From contig JBJLEZ010000008.1 of NCBI GenBank assembly GCA_045565695.1, positions 1 through 64,000 on the forward strand: a stretch of 64,000 bases of DNA. The letters are read 5' to 3'. The notes below the pieces were generated by a model, which ran no database searches, was not told where the DNA came from, and was given only the letters and a program-made list of their open reading frames with translations. This document shows, in pieces, positions 54,993 through 63,961 of this stretch. Within the stretch, counting starts at the first letter, position 1, and every line of letters begins with the position of its first letter. The DNA is from GCA-2690565 sp002457235. GTDB lineage: Bacteria; Verrucomicrobiota; Verrucomicrobiia; Opitutales; Coraliomargaritaceae. Both the position numbers and the translations under genes were made by a program.

Positions 54993-56135
54993 ATGCTCAA
55001 AGATCTTTTTTGGCGCAATTCGTTAACACGATTTCCTGCGTCAGGAATTATCATTATTTTGATTGTAACAATTCTTACTTTACTGGGAATTATTATTTTA
55101 TTCAGTGCATCTCAGGCGATGCACTCAAACCCTACAGCATTACTGAAAAAGCAAATGCTTTGGCTAGTGCTTGGCTTAGGTATCGGTTTTTTTGTATTTA
55201 AGTTGGATTTAGAGAGGATTCGCCCATTAGTTCCTATTATCACTGGTGCTGCATTATTACTCTTAGTTTTAGTTCTAATTCCAGGTATTGGAGTTAAAGT
55301 GAATGGGGCACAAAGGTGGCTCGATTTTGGCTTTATGCGGTTACAAGTTTCGGAAATCGGGAAAATAGGGTTGCTCTTCTGTTTAGCGCATTATTTAGCG
55401 ATCAATCGGCGCTTGCTTGATACTTGGAAAGAAGGCTTCGTCTTTCCCTTTTCTCTCCTTGGACTATTTGCTGGATTGATTTTTTTGGAGCCAGATTACG
55501 GGACGGCTTTTCTTTGCGGTCTAGTCGGCTGTGTTTTATTTTTTGTTTCTGGAATGAAGTTGCGTTATTTATTCCCTACAGCTGGTTCAGCTTTTGTCTT
55601 ATTTTGTATTGCCATCGTTTTAAACCCAGAGCGTTTGAGCCGAATTACTTCTTTTTTAGATGTGGAGTCGAATCGAAGTGATAGTGGCTATCAATTATGG
55701 CAAGGAATTATTGCCTTTGGGATGGGTGGCGTTGAGGGTGTTGGATTAGGTTCTGGGCAACAGCAGATGTCCTTCTTACCAGAAGCACACACCGATTTTA
55801 TTTTTTCAATCATAGGAGAAGAATTAGGATTATTTTTCTCGATGGGTGTTGCATTACTATTTTTGACACTAATGATTTTGGTACTATTTCAATTAAAGTA
55901 TGCCCCTAATTTATACCAATATTTATTGGTATTAGGATCTTTGTTAATGATTGAATTTCAGGCATTGATAAATATCGGAGTTGTCACAGGTTGCCTGCCT
56001 ACAAAAGGAATGTCTTTGCCCTTTATTTCCTATGGCGGATCAAATTTAGTTTTGATGTTTGTTTTAATAGGTGTAATTCTGAATTGTCTTTGTCATTGGT
56101 CAAAAGTTCCTCTAAGAGAGGTTCGAGAATTATGA
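54993..56135 (+). CDS. ftsW: Septal peptidoglycan polymerase (SEDS protein)
   Basis: A 380-residue SEDS-family glycosyltransferase with about ten helices that polymerises lipid II with FtsI. Motifs: LGIIILFSASQAM, VNGAQRWLDFGFMRLQVSEIGKIGLL, EPDYGTAFLC, SGYQLWQGIIAFGMGGVEGVGLGSGQQQMSFLPEAHTDFIFSIIGEELG as conserved blocks, and GMSLPFISYGGSNL near the end. The catalytic Asp is expected in the HTDFIF loop. It overlaps murG by ATGA. Confidence 0.96.
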   Translation: MLKDLFWRNSLTRFPASGIIIILIVTILTLLGIIILFSASQAMHSNPTALLKKQMLWLVLGLGIGFFVFKLDLERIRPLVPIITGAALLLLVLVLIPGIGVKVNGAQRWLDFGFMRLQVSEIGKIGLLFCLAHYLAINRRLLDTWKEGFVFPFSLLGLFAGLIFLEPDYGTAFLCGLVGCVLFFVSGMKLRYLFPTAGSAFVLFCIAIVLNPERLSRITSFLDVESNRSDSGYQLWQGIIAFGMGGVEGVGLGSGQQQMSFLPEAHTDFIFSIIGEELGLFFSMGVALLFLTLMILVLFQLKYAPNLYQYLLVLGSLLMIEFQALINIGVVTGCLPTKGMSLPFISYGGSNLVLMFVLIGVILNCLCHWSKVPLREVREL

Positions 56136-57235
56136 CAGATGTATTGATTATTTGTGGAGGTACCGGGGGACATTTATCTCCGGGTATCGCTTTAGCTGAG
56201 GAGTTCAAAAGTCGTGGTTTTTCAAGTACACTTTGCATCAGTCAAAAGTCGATTGATACAGCAATTGCTCAAAAGTATGGGCATATTGGTTTTGAGCGGT
56301 TTCCCGGAAAAGGTTTTTCTGGTGGTTTATTAGGGAGGCTTCAGTTTTTTCAGCAATTAATCTTTAGTTTGCCAAAAGTTTACAGGATGATCAGGAATAA
56401 AAAACCAAAGGTCATGGTGCTTTTCGGAGGATACTTATCAGTTGGCTTTGGATTGGTAGGCATGTTGTTAAATGTTAAAATTGTTTTACATGAAGCCAAC
56501 GGGAAGGCGGGGAAAGCTGTTCGATTATTACAAGGTTTTGCTTATCGTATTTATTTACCTAAAAGTGTGATGTTTAAAGAAGTAAAAAAATCAAAGGTAC
56601 GTCATGCTGGATACCCTTTGCGTAAAGAAATGATATCCATGGATAAAAATGAGGCACGTAGACAATTAGGCTTGGAGTGCGATGGAGCGTTACTAGTTGT
56701 CATTGGTGGCAGTCAAGGAGCTCAAGTTTTAAATAAGTGGGTGATTGATCATTTTGAGCAATTAATTAAGGAAGGGATATCAATTTATTGTATATCGGGT
56801 TTAAAAAATGGCTTAGAAAGTCATGATATCTCTACAAATAGTCGAGGTGAATTAGTAACTATAAAAATGGTACCTTTTTCTGATAATATGGCTGCTGTTT
56901 TGTCGGCAGCGGATTTGGTGGTATCACGAGCTGGTGCTGGAGCAATTGCGGAAATAACTCGTTGCGAAGTACCGAGTATTTTAGTACCATATCCTTTTGC
57001 TGCAGATAACCATCAGTTCTTTAATGCAAAAATTCATGAAAGTCTAGGAGGCGGAATATTACTCGATGAAAATAATCTAGAAAAATTGTACGAAGAGGTT
57101 AAGGTTTTGATTTCAAATCACAGCTTGTTAGAGCAAATCAGTCTTAATTTAATGAATTTAAATGCAGTGAATGCTTCGGAAGAAATAGTAGACGATTTAC
57201 AAAGTGTTATTAGGGAAAAGGAAGATAAATCATAG
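56132..57235 (+). CDS. murG: Lipid II synthase MurG
   Basis: Adds GlcNAc to lipid I. 367 residues, GT28 family. It has the first G-loop IICGGTGGHLSPGIALAEE, the second motif FGGYLSVGFG, LHEANGKAGKA (normally the HEQN motif, here HEAN), VIGGSQGAQVLN, and VVSRAGAGAIAEI ... VPYPFAADNHQFFNA. The ATG at 56132 overlaps the ftsW stop (ATGA). A longer in-frame start at 55991 would lie inside ftsW and is rejected. Confidence 0.96.
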   Translation: MTDVLIICGGTGGHLSPGIALAEEFKSRGFSSTLCISQKSIDTAIAQKYGHIGFERFPGKGFSGGLLGRLQFFQQLIFSLPKVYRMIRNKKPKVMVLFGGYLSVGFGLVGMLLNVKIVLHEANGKAGKAVRLLQGFAYRIYLPKSVMFKEVKKSKVRHAGYPLRKEMISMDKNEARRQLGLECDGALLVVIGGSQGAQVLNKWVIDHFEQLIKEGISIYCISGLKNGLESHDISTNSRGELVTIKMVPFSDNMAAVLSAADLVVSRAGAGAIAEITRCEVPSILVPYPFAADNHQFFNAKIHESLGGGILLDENNLEKLYEEVKVLISNHSLLEQISLNLMNLNAVNASEEIVDDLQSVIREKEDKS

Positions 57236-57259
57236 GTAGCAGAGATATATTAATTGTTA

Positions 57260-59548
57260 ATGAGTGCAAAAAAACGAATTTTATTTCTTGGCGTAGGTGG
57301 AGCTGGTATGGCTCCGTTGGCTATGTGGTTAGCAGAAAAGGGAGATTTGATATTCGGCTATGATGATTATTTCAAACAAAGTTCTTTAGATTATTTAACA
57401 AACTCAAAGGTACATTTGTTAGACGCCTTATTGATTGAAGATATCGAATCTTATGATCAGGTTGTTTACTCCAGTGCAATTGCTAAGACGCATCGCCTTT
57501 TAAAGGAGGCAGAGCGCCTCAAAATCCCTTGTTTTAAACGAGGTAAAATGCTGGCGCAGATCGCCCAATCAAAGAAATTAATCGCGATTGTTGGCAGTCA
57601 TGGTAAGACAACTACTAGTGCTTTAATCGGCTATGTTATACAAAAATTGGGCTTACCGATTAATTTTATAGTTGGGGGCTGTTATCAAGACGGAAGTCTA
57701 CCTTATTATGAGTGTAGTTCGGATTGGTTATTGGCTGAAATTGATGAAAGTGACGGAACGATTAATCAATTTAATCCAGAAATTACCGTCTTGTTGAATC
57801 TTGATTGGGATCATGCGGATTATTACAAGGATTTCAACAGTTTGAAAAAGGTGTTTGAAGATTTACTTCAGAAGACTCGTTCAAAAATTTTGATTGAAGC
57901 ATCTAATTTTGAAACATTTGAATCGCGTGATGTATTTCGAAACAAATGCCAATTTATAGATTTGAAATCAAAGTTTAGTGGAAATTCTTTGGAGATGGAT
58001 ATGGTATTAGATCCTAGAAATAATTTATCAAACACAGAGTTTAATCGCCATAATCAAGTCTTTGCTGAAAGTGTATTAAGAATATTTGAGAATCAACTCC
58101 CCAAGAAAGAGGATTTATTTAATGAATTTCCTGGAGTGAAGCGAAGGCAGAGTGTCTTGCTTTCGAAAGAACGACTTTTAGTTCTCGAAGATTATGCACA
58201 TCATCCTTCGGAAATTGATATCTTGATAAAAGCAATTAAGGAAAAATATACAGCTTCAGATTTGACAGTGGTTTTTCAGCCACATCGCTATTCACGAACA
58301 AAAGCTTTTGATAAAGATTTTGTTCAATCATTATCAGGAGCAGATAATGTTTTTCTCTTACCTGTTTATTCGGCCTTTGAATCAGAGTGTGAAGGAGGTA
58401 TGACCACCGATCTCGTTGCCTTATTTGATAATATATCAGCGAAGAAATTGAGTCTTAATCAAGAAGGTCTTGGTGAGCTTATATCAACTTTCTCAAAACA
58501 ATCGAACAACAAAGAGAGGGTGTTATTATTTATGGGGGCGGGTTCGATCAATGAATTTGCTCATGCATTTTGTGCATTGTATGAAAACTCGAATCAACAA
58601 AGTGCTTGGCTTGCATACACAGAAAAGAAAGTTTCACCCGACTGTGTTTTAAAGGTATCTGAAACTTTAGCAGCTAAAACAACTTTTAAAATTGGGGGTA
58701 TGTCTGAATATTACGCAGAGCCTTCAAGTATTCCAGATGTCCTTGCTTTGATCCAATCCTCGCGCTTATTTGGACTCCCTTACTTCTGTCTAGGAAGGGG
58801 CTCAAATGTTTTAGTTTCGGATAGAGGATACAATGGTTTAGTTATGCGTTTTAACCATAAAAATTGGCAAAGCATTCGTAGAATAGATGATTCACATATT
58901 TGGGTTGGTTGCGGAGTACGTTTAAAAGAATTGTGTGGTAAGGTTGCTAAATTAGGCTTTTCTGGCTTTGAATTTCTTGAGGGAATACCTGGAACTTTAG
59001 GGGGCGCTTTACGAATGAATGCTGGAGCAATGGGCCGATGGACCTTTGATGTAGTAGAACGTGTTTTAATGGTTAACAGTACTTCGAAAGTAGAGGAAAT
59101 AGAACGTGATGGATTCACCATTGAATATCGTAAGGTTCGTGAGATTGCAGATGGTATCGCTTTAGGAGCTGTATTAAAATTGGGTGAAGTTCAAGCGAGT
59201 GATTCAATTCGTGAAAGGATGGATTCTTATTCAGATGTGCGCAAAGGAAGTCAACCAGTTGCTCCGAGTGCGGGGTGTATTTTTAAAAATCCAGATAATG
59301 AATACGCAGGGCGCTTAATTGATGAATTGGGTTTAAAGAACATGAGCGTGGGAGGCGCTGAGGTATCGGATAAACACGGAAATTTTATCATTAATCGAGG
59401 TGGATCAACTTCTAAGGACGTAGAATCTTTGATCGCTTTGATTCAAAAACGAGTTAAAGAGGAACGGGGTATTGATTTAGAACCTGAAGTTTTAATTCTT
59501 GGGGATGAGGTTTTGAAGAGCTTGGGTGATGAAGGGAGATCTAATTAA
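57260..59548 (+). CDS. murCB: Fused UDP-MurNAc-L-alanine ligase / UDP-MurNAc dehydrogenase (MurC-MurB)
   Basis: A 762-residue two-enzyme protein. Residues about 1-440 are MurC (LGVGGAGMAPLA, SSAIAKTHRLL, ATP loop GSHGKTTTSAL, GGCYQDGSLPYY, EIDESDGT, HHPSEI, FQPHRYSRT). Residues about 465-762 are MurB (TFKIGGMSEYY, FAD site LGRGSNVLVSDRGYNGLV, GIPGTLGGALRMNAGA, EYRKVRE, FKNPDNEYAGRLIDELGLK, GNFIINRGG, EPEVLILG). Residue 673 is Cys where E. coli MurB has the proton-donor Ser. It performs the MurNAc-forming reduction and the first peptide addition. The ATG at 57260 is preferred to a TTG 6 bp earlier. Confidence 0.95.
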   Translation: MSAKKRILFLGVGGAGMAPLAMWLAEKGDLIFGYDDYFKQSSLDYLTNSKVHLLDALLIEDIESYDQVVYSSAIAKTHRLLKEAERLKIPCFKRGKMLAQIAQSKKLIAIVGSHGKTTTSALIGYVIQKLGLPINFIVGGCYQDGSLPYYECSSDWLLAEIDESDGTINQFNPEITVLLNLDWDHADYYKDFNSLKKVFEDLLQKTRSKILIEASNFETFESRDVFRNKCQFIDLKSKFSGNSLEMDMVLDPRNNLSNTEFNRHNQVFAESVLRIFENQLPKKEDLFNEFPGVKRRQSVLLSKERLLVLEDYAHHPSEIDILIKAIKEKYTASDLTVVFQPHRYSRTKAFDKDFVQSLSGADNVFLLPVYSAFESECEGGMTTDLVALFDNISAKKLSLNQEGLGELISTFSKQSNNKERVLLFMGAGSINEFAHAFCALYENSNQQSAWLAYTEKKVSPDCVLKVSETLAAKTTFKIGGMSEYYAEPSSIPDVLALIQSSRLFGLPYFCLGRGSNVLVSDRGYNGLVMRFNHKNWQSIRRIDDSHIWVGCGVRLKELCGKVAKLGFSGFEFLEGIPGTLGGALRMNAGAMGRWTFDVVERVLMVNSTSKVEEIERDGFTIEYRKVREIADGIALGAVLKLGEVQASDSIRERMDSYSDVRKGSQPVAPSAGCIFKNPDNEYAGRLIDELGLKNMSVGGAEVSDKHGNFIINRGGSTSKDVESLIALIQKRVKEERGIDLEPEVLILGDEVLKSLGDEGRSN

Positions 59549-59556
59549 AAAAGAAT

Positions 59557-60474
59557 ATGAAATCTTTGAAAGCTATTGTTGTGCTTTATGGCGGTTTTGG
59601 TGAAGAGCGTGAGGTGTCTTTGAAGAGTGGTGACAAGGTAATTAAATCCCTGAAATTAAAATATTCAGTTGAAGCAATATGCCTTGAGGATCGCAATATT
59701 CCAGACTGGATCGATTCAGATTCTCATCTTGTTTTCCCCATGATTCATGGTACTTTTGGTGAAGACGGTGCATTGCAAAATAGTTTATCAGAAAGGGGAA
59801 TTGAGTTTGTTGGGAGTGATGCCACAGCAAGTGCTTTGTGTATGGATAAAATGTTGGCTAAGAAGTCTGCAGAAGCTTTGGGAGTGAGAACTGCGGAATC
59901 GCTCTGCTTTGATGCAAATTCAATACCGATTGCCGACGATATTATCAAAGAATTAGGAAGCTCTTTAGTCCTAAAACCGAGGGATTCTGGAAGTAGTTAT
60001 GGACTGAGTCTAATTGAAAATCGTTCATCGATGGGAGTGGCTTTATCAAAAATTAATTCGGGAAATTGGCTAGTAGAGCGTAGGCTAAAGGGCCGAGAAT
60101 TAACTATTGGGTTACTGGGTGGTAAAGCCTTGGAGGTGGTTGAAATAAAACATTCAAAAGAGTGTTATGATTACGATACTAAGTACCTATCCGAGTCTAC
60201 TCAGTATCTATGTCCTGCGGAATTACCTCGTGAGATTACCGATAGAATTAAATCTGAAGCGGAGGCAATTTTCGAAAGTTGTGGGTGTCGTGACTTTGCT
60301 CGCATCGATTTTATTTTAGAAGGGGATACTCCTTACTTTTTAGAAGTGAATACCATTCCTGGAATGACTCCACAAAGTCTTTTGCCTAAATCAGCAGCGG
60401 CCGAAGGTATTGATTTTGATACTTTAATTGAAACAATGCTTTCTTATGGAATAAAACGATTCAATCATATATAA
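59557..60474 (+). CDS. ddl: D-alanine-D-alanine ligase
   Basis: Makes the D-Ala-D-Ala dipeptide used by MurF. 305 residues, the short DdlB type. Motifs: VLYGGFGEEREVSLKSG, HGTFGEDGALQ, KPRDSGSSYGLSLI (ATP lysine), GRELTIGLL, KYLSESTQYLCPAELP (omega loop Tyr), and DFILEGDTPYFLEVNTIPGMTPQSLLPKSAAAEG. It begins 8 bp after murCB. The position before ftsQ matches classical dcw order. Confidence 0.97.
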   Translation: MKSLKAIVVLYGGFGEEREVSLKSGDKVIKSLKLKYSVEAICLEDRNIPDWIDSDSHLVFPMIHGTFGEDGALQNSLSERGIEFVGSDATASALCMDKMLAKKSAEALGVRTAESLCFDANSIPIADDIIKELGSSLVLKPRDSGSSYGLSLIENRSSMGVALSKINSGNWLVERRLKGRELTIGLLGGKALEVVEIKHSKECYDYDTKYLSESTQYLCPAELPREITDRIKSEAEAIFESCGCRDFARIDFILEGDTPYFLEVNTIPGMTPQSLLPKSAAAEGIDFDTLIETMLSYGIKRFNHI

Positions 60475-60485
60475 AGTACGATTTT

Positions 60486-61427
60486 ATGAAGTTTCCTAAG
60501 AAAAGTAATAAGTCTGTAACTTACAAAGGCGATCAAAGCTGGCATAATCTAAAAGATGCAAATATTCATTCGAGTCGTATTACTACTTTTACGTCTATTT
60601 ATCGCAGAATTAGGCCGTTTATAAAGTGGGCTCTGGTTGCAGTGAGTTTTATCGCTGTATTTTTCTTCTTAAAAGATTTTGTTTTTGACGGTATTTCATC
60701 AGAAAAAGGTCTAGAAGTGAAGAATACTGACGGCTATGTGAAAAGGGTATTATTTTATACAGACGGAGTCCTTGATGAAACATGGCTTAGTGAGGTGATT
60801 CAAATTAATCGCACTATGCAATTGATGGATATTAATATCTTTGAAATGAAGCATAGTTTGGAACATTTCGATCAGGTGCTTGAAGCAAAAGTAGTTCGAA
60901 TTTTCCCAGATGCTTTAAGAATAGACTTAAAGGAAGAAGTTCCAATGTTTAAGCTAAAAATGCAAACAAGTGGGGGTGTCGATTTTCTGCGTTGTGTAGG
61001 GCAATCAGGCATTGTTTATGCAGGTGTAGGATATCCGGAAGCTTTTTTAGACGACTTGCCGTATTTAATTCCTTATCGTCACTCTAACCAAAAACATTTT
61101 CCCATAAATGGGTTAAATTATGTAGCTCCGTTAATGAATTTATTGGAATCGGAGGGATTAATTGAACGTTTAGGTTTGCAGTCGATTTCTCTTGAAAATT
61201 TTTCTGGTGACACAGAGTTTCCTGGACAAATCATTGAGATAAATAGTGATTTGATACCACGAATTTTATTCAGTGCCTACAATGATTATCCAAAGCAGAT
61301 AGCTCGCTTAAACTATATTTTATCGTATATAAGTGGTAGTGGTGATCGAGAAGTCGAAAGGGTGGATTTATCTTTAAGGGACTCAGCTGCTGTTCAATTT
61401 AAGGAGGGTGAGAATAATTTATTCTAA
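60486..61427 (+). CDS. ftsQ: FtsQ-like cell division protein
   Basis: A 313-residue single-pass protein: cytoplasmic basic region of about 50 residues, one helix (FIKWALVAVSFIAVFFFLKDFVF), then a periplasmic domain with a POTRA-like stretch (MDINIFEMKHSLEHFDQVLEAKVVRIFPDALRIDLKEEVPMF) and a beta domain. The VVRIFPDALRIDLKEE pattern is the usual FtsQ signature (pVxRxxPxxLxIxIxE). Position between ddl and ftsA supports FtsQ, the divisome scaffold that recruits FtsB/L. It is otherwise strongly diverged. Confidence 0.85.
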   Translation: MKFPKKSNKSVTYKGDQSWHNLKDANIHSSRITTFTSIYRRIRPFIKWALVAVSFIAVFFFLKDFVFDGISSEKGLEVKNTDGYVKRVLFYTDGVLDETWLSEVIQINRTMQLMDINIFEMKHSLEHFDQVLEAKVVRIFPDALRIDLKEEVPMFKLKMQTSGGVDFLRCVGQSGIVYAGVGYPEAFLDDLPYLIPYRHSNQKHFPINGLNYVAPLMNLLESEGLIERLGLQSISLENFSGDTEFPGQIIEINSDLIPRILFSAYNDYPKQIARLNYILSYISGSGDREVERVDLSLRDSAAVQFKEGENNLF

Positions 61428-61466
61428 TCTTTATTTTTTTTCAAAAAAGATCATCTTAAATCGTTA

Positions 61467-62693
61467 ATGGGACATTCTAAAATTGTCGGAGCAATAGAAA
61501 TAGGCACATCAAAAATTGCCATAATCATTGGAGAGATTTCCAGTGGTAGTACTTTGAATATCATTGGGAATTATTCTGTGCAATCGAATGGCGTTAAAAA
61601 GGGGGTTATCGAAGATTTACAGGCGACAGGGCAAATTGTGCATAATGCAATTTTACAGGTTGAAAATGAGGCGGGAACGGAGATTGAGGAGATTTATTTA
61701 GCTCAGACTGGCCAACACTTAGACGGTGTTTTTAATATTGGAACAACAAATGTGGGTGCTTCAAATGGAGTTATTACAAAAGCGGATGTGGAAAAAGCAA
61801 AAGAGGATGCACGTCGTCCTCAGCTTCCCGAAGGACGTAGTTTTATTCACTATATTCAAAATCCATTTTCTGTGGACGGAGTAAAAGTAGAAAACCCGAT
61901 TCATATGCATGGCAAGCGCTTGCAAGTGGGTTTTTGGGCGATTCATGCCGATAATAAAACTTTACAAGATAGTCTTAGGGTGATCATGGGGATTCCTTTA
62001 GTGGTGGAAGACGTGATTGTTTCCTCCATTGCAAGTGGTAATACTTTACTCCAAGAGAGTGAGAAAAAAGCAGGCGCTTTGGTTATAGATATTGGCGGTG
62101 GAACTACGGATTTTGCCTTATATAAGGATGGTTATGTCGTTTATACCGGAGTGATCCCAGTAGGTGGTGATCATATTTCTAATGACTTGAGTATGGGCTT
62201 GAGAACGAGTGTACAATTAGCCGATAGTTTAAAGCTTCGGGAGGGCTTAGCCTCACATGCGAAGCAAAATTCAGCAGCCAGTACATGGTTGGTAGGTAAT
62301 CAAAGTATTGGGGATAGAAAAATTCCTCTGATATCAGTGAATAAAATTGTAGAATCGAGAATTAGAGAATTGTTTGAGCTAGTACGTGAGGAGTTAGTGG
62401 ATGCAAAATTATATAATCCAAGCGAAATTGGAACGGGTGTAATCTTAACAGGTGGCACATCAAGAATGGAAGGTATTGAAGTCATTGCGGAGAAAGTACT
62501 TGATTTAAAATGTACAAAAGGTGAATGCACCTGGAATATTGATAAGGATCTGAATATCCCTGAATATAGTACGGCTTTAGGCTTATTACTGTTCGCCTTA
62601 GGAGTTTTTGAGGAGAAGCAAAGTAAAAATACAAATAACCTTCTTGGAAATCTATTTAGGAAATTTTTCCCCAAAGAATTAAATTTACCATAG
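61467..62693 (+). CDS. ftsA: Cell division protein FtsA
   Basis: The actin-like protein that tethers FtsZ filaments to the membrane. 408 residues with the phosphate-1 motif GAIEIGTSKIAIIIGE, the SHS2/1C domain (KGVIEDLQATGQIVHNAI), phosphate-2 LVIDIGGGTTDFALY, and the adenosine motif VILTGGTSRMEGI. The C-terminal helix (NNLLGNLFRKFFPKEL) is amphipathic, as expected of the membrane-targeting sequence. It lies 12 bp before ftsZ. Confidence 0.96.
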   Translation: MGHSKIVGAIEIGTSKIAIIIGEISSGSTLNIIGNYSVQSNGVKKGVIEDLQATGQIVHNAILQVENEAGTEIEEIYLAQTGQHLDGVFNIGTTNVGASNGVITKADVEKAKEDARRPQLPEGRSFIHYIQNPFSVDGVKVENPIHMHGKRLQVGFWAIHADNKTLQDSLRVIMGIPLVVEDVIVSSIASGNTLLQESEKKAGALVIDIGGGTTDFALYKDGYVVYTGVIPVGGDHISNDLSMGLRTSVQLADSLKLREGLASHAKQNSAASTWLVGNQSIGDRKIPLISVNKIVESRIRELFELVREELVDAKLYNPSEIGTGVILTGGTSRMEGIEVIAEKVLDLKCTKGECTWNIDKDLNIPEYSTALGLLLFALGVFEEKQSKNTNNLLGNLFRKFFPKELNLP

Positions 62694-62705
62694 ATTGAAT
62701 ATGTT

Positions 62706-63944
62706 ATGAGCGATATAGGGATTAAAGTGAAATTGTTTGGGTTAGGCGGAGCAGGTATGCATATTGTTAATGCTTTTGACCAGAAATCGGGTGGTTTAAT
62801 GGAGTGTCATTTATTAGACACAGATGCTAAGGCTTTAGCGAGCATGCAGACAGTAGATTCTCATATTATTGGAAAGGAAGTGTGTCGTGGGCTTGGTTGC
62901 GGCGGTGATGTCGAACTTGCAAAACGAGCGATTGATTTACATCGTGAGGCTATTATTTCTTGGCTTGAAGATGCTGATGTTATTATTCTTGTAGCAGGAC
63001 TAGGGGGTGGAGCCGGCAGTGCTTTTTCTTTGCTTGTCGCAGAATTGGCAGAAAAGACTAAGGCAATTACTTTAGGTTTTTTTGTGCTACCTTTCAGTTT
63101 TGAAGGAGCTCGTTTTTCAAAAGGGGAAAGCTTTATTAGCGAATTAAGGCCTTCACTTCATGGTATATTCTCTATTCCTAATGATATTTTACTGCAAGAA
63201 GGTGATTCTGACCAAACAGCATTGAATGGATTCGAAATGGGTAATCGTTGGATACTGAATAGTTTAAGTTCACTTTCTAATGTTTTGTTTAAAAAAGGTA
63301 TTATTGATCAAGATTTAGGTTCTCTGAAACAGTTATTTCAAGCACGAGGAGGTAAATCATTATTTGCGGTGACATCAGAAACCGATATTTTTGACTTAGA
63401 GAACGATACAATTGAATCACATATTGAATCTTTTTTATTGAATCCGCTTTTGCATAGAGAAGATTCACCAAAAGATTTAGACGGATTGATGATCGTGATT
63501 CAAGGTAATCAATCTTTAGAGTTATCGATTATTCATAAGGTAGCTTCTCTCATTGCAGAAAATTTTAACTTTAAAAAGGATATTTTAATTTCGGCCTACA
63601 TAGATGACTCCTTAATCAATTCACTTAAAATTAGTGTTTTTGGGAAAGCTGAAATTGATCAAATCGTTAATCCTAAAGATCTTAAGGATGACTTATTTTC
63701 AGATGATGAATCCAGATCGGAAAAAATATTGGATAAGAAAAAATCGCCTAATCTCTTAAAAGTGCACCGCTCTAAGCTAGGTAAAAAAAGAGAAAAAGAA
63801 GTCGATGACCAAAAAGAGTTTGCATTTATTGACAAAGAAGAAGACCGAGGTTATTTTGTAGACTCTAGTACAACACTGTACAAGGGCATCAATTTAGATC
63901 GTCCTACTTACCTAAGAAAAGGTATTAAAGTAAAATTTAAATAG
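62706..63944 (+). CDS. ftsZ: Divergent cell division GTPase FtsZ
   Basis: A 412-residue tubulin-like protein placed directly after ftsA. The N-terminal fold is recognisable: FGLGGAGMHIVNAF, LDTDAKAL, CRGLGCGGDVELAKRA, PFSFEGARF and SIPNDILL. The tubulin signature that should read GGGTGSG is GGGAGSA (residues 100-106), and the T7 loop, normally NxDFxD, is DQDLGS (201-206), so the second catalytic Asp is Ser. The RA-containing loop after T7 is lost. The last residues, DRPTYLRKGIKVKF, still resemble the conserved FtsA/ZipA-binding peptide (DxPxFLRK). A charged linker of about 70 residues precedes it. GTP hydrolysis may be weak; the role as FtsZ is inferred from position and tail. Confidence 0.9.
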   Translation: MSDIGIKVKLFGLGGAGMHIVNAFDQKSGGLMECHLLDTDAKALASMQTVDSHIIGKEVCRGLGCGGDVELAKRAIDLHREAIISWLEDADVIILVAGLGGGAGSAFSLLVAELAEKTKAITLGFFVLPFSFEGARFSKGESFISELRPSLHGIFSIPNDILLQEGDSDQTALNGFEMGNRWILNSLSSLSNVLFKKGIIDQDLGSLKQLFQARGGKSLFAVTSETDIFDLENDTIESHIESFLLNPLLHREDSPKDLDGLMIVIQGNQSLELSIIHKVASLIAENFNFKKDILISAYIDDSLINSLKISVFGKAEIDQIVNPKDLKDDLFSDDESRSEKILDKKKSPNLLKVHRSKLGKKREKEVDDQKEFAFIDKEEDRGYFVDSSTTLYKGINLDRPTYLRKGIKVKFK

Positions 63945-63961
63945 ATAATAATATAACTGAA

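Noticed and set aside
55991..56131. Long N-terminal extension of murG reading into ftsW
   Set aside because: The region is fully coding for ftsW in another frame, and the ATG at 56132 with an ATGA overlap puts the GGTGGH motif at the normal place.
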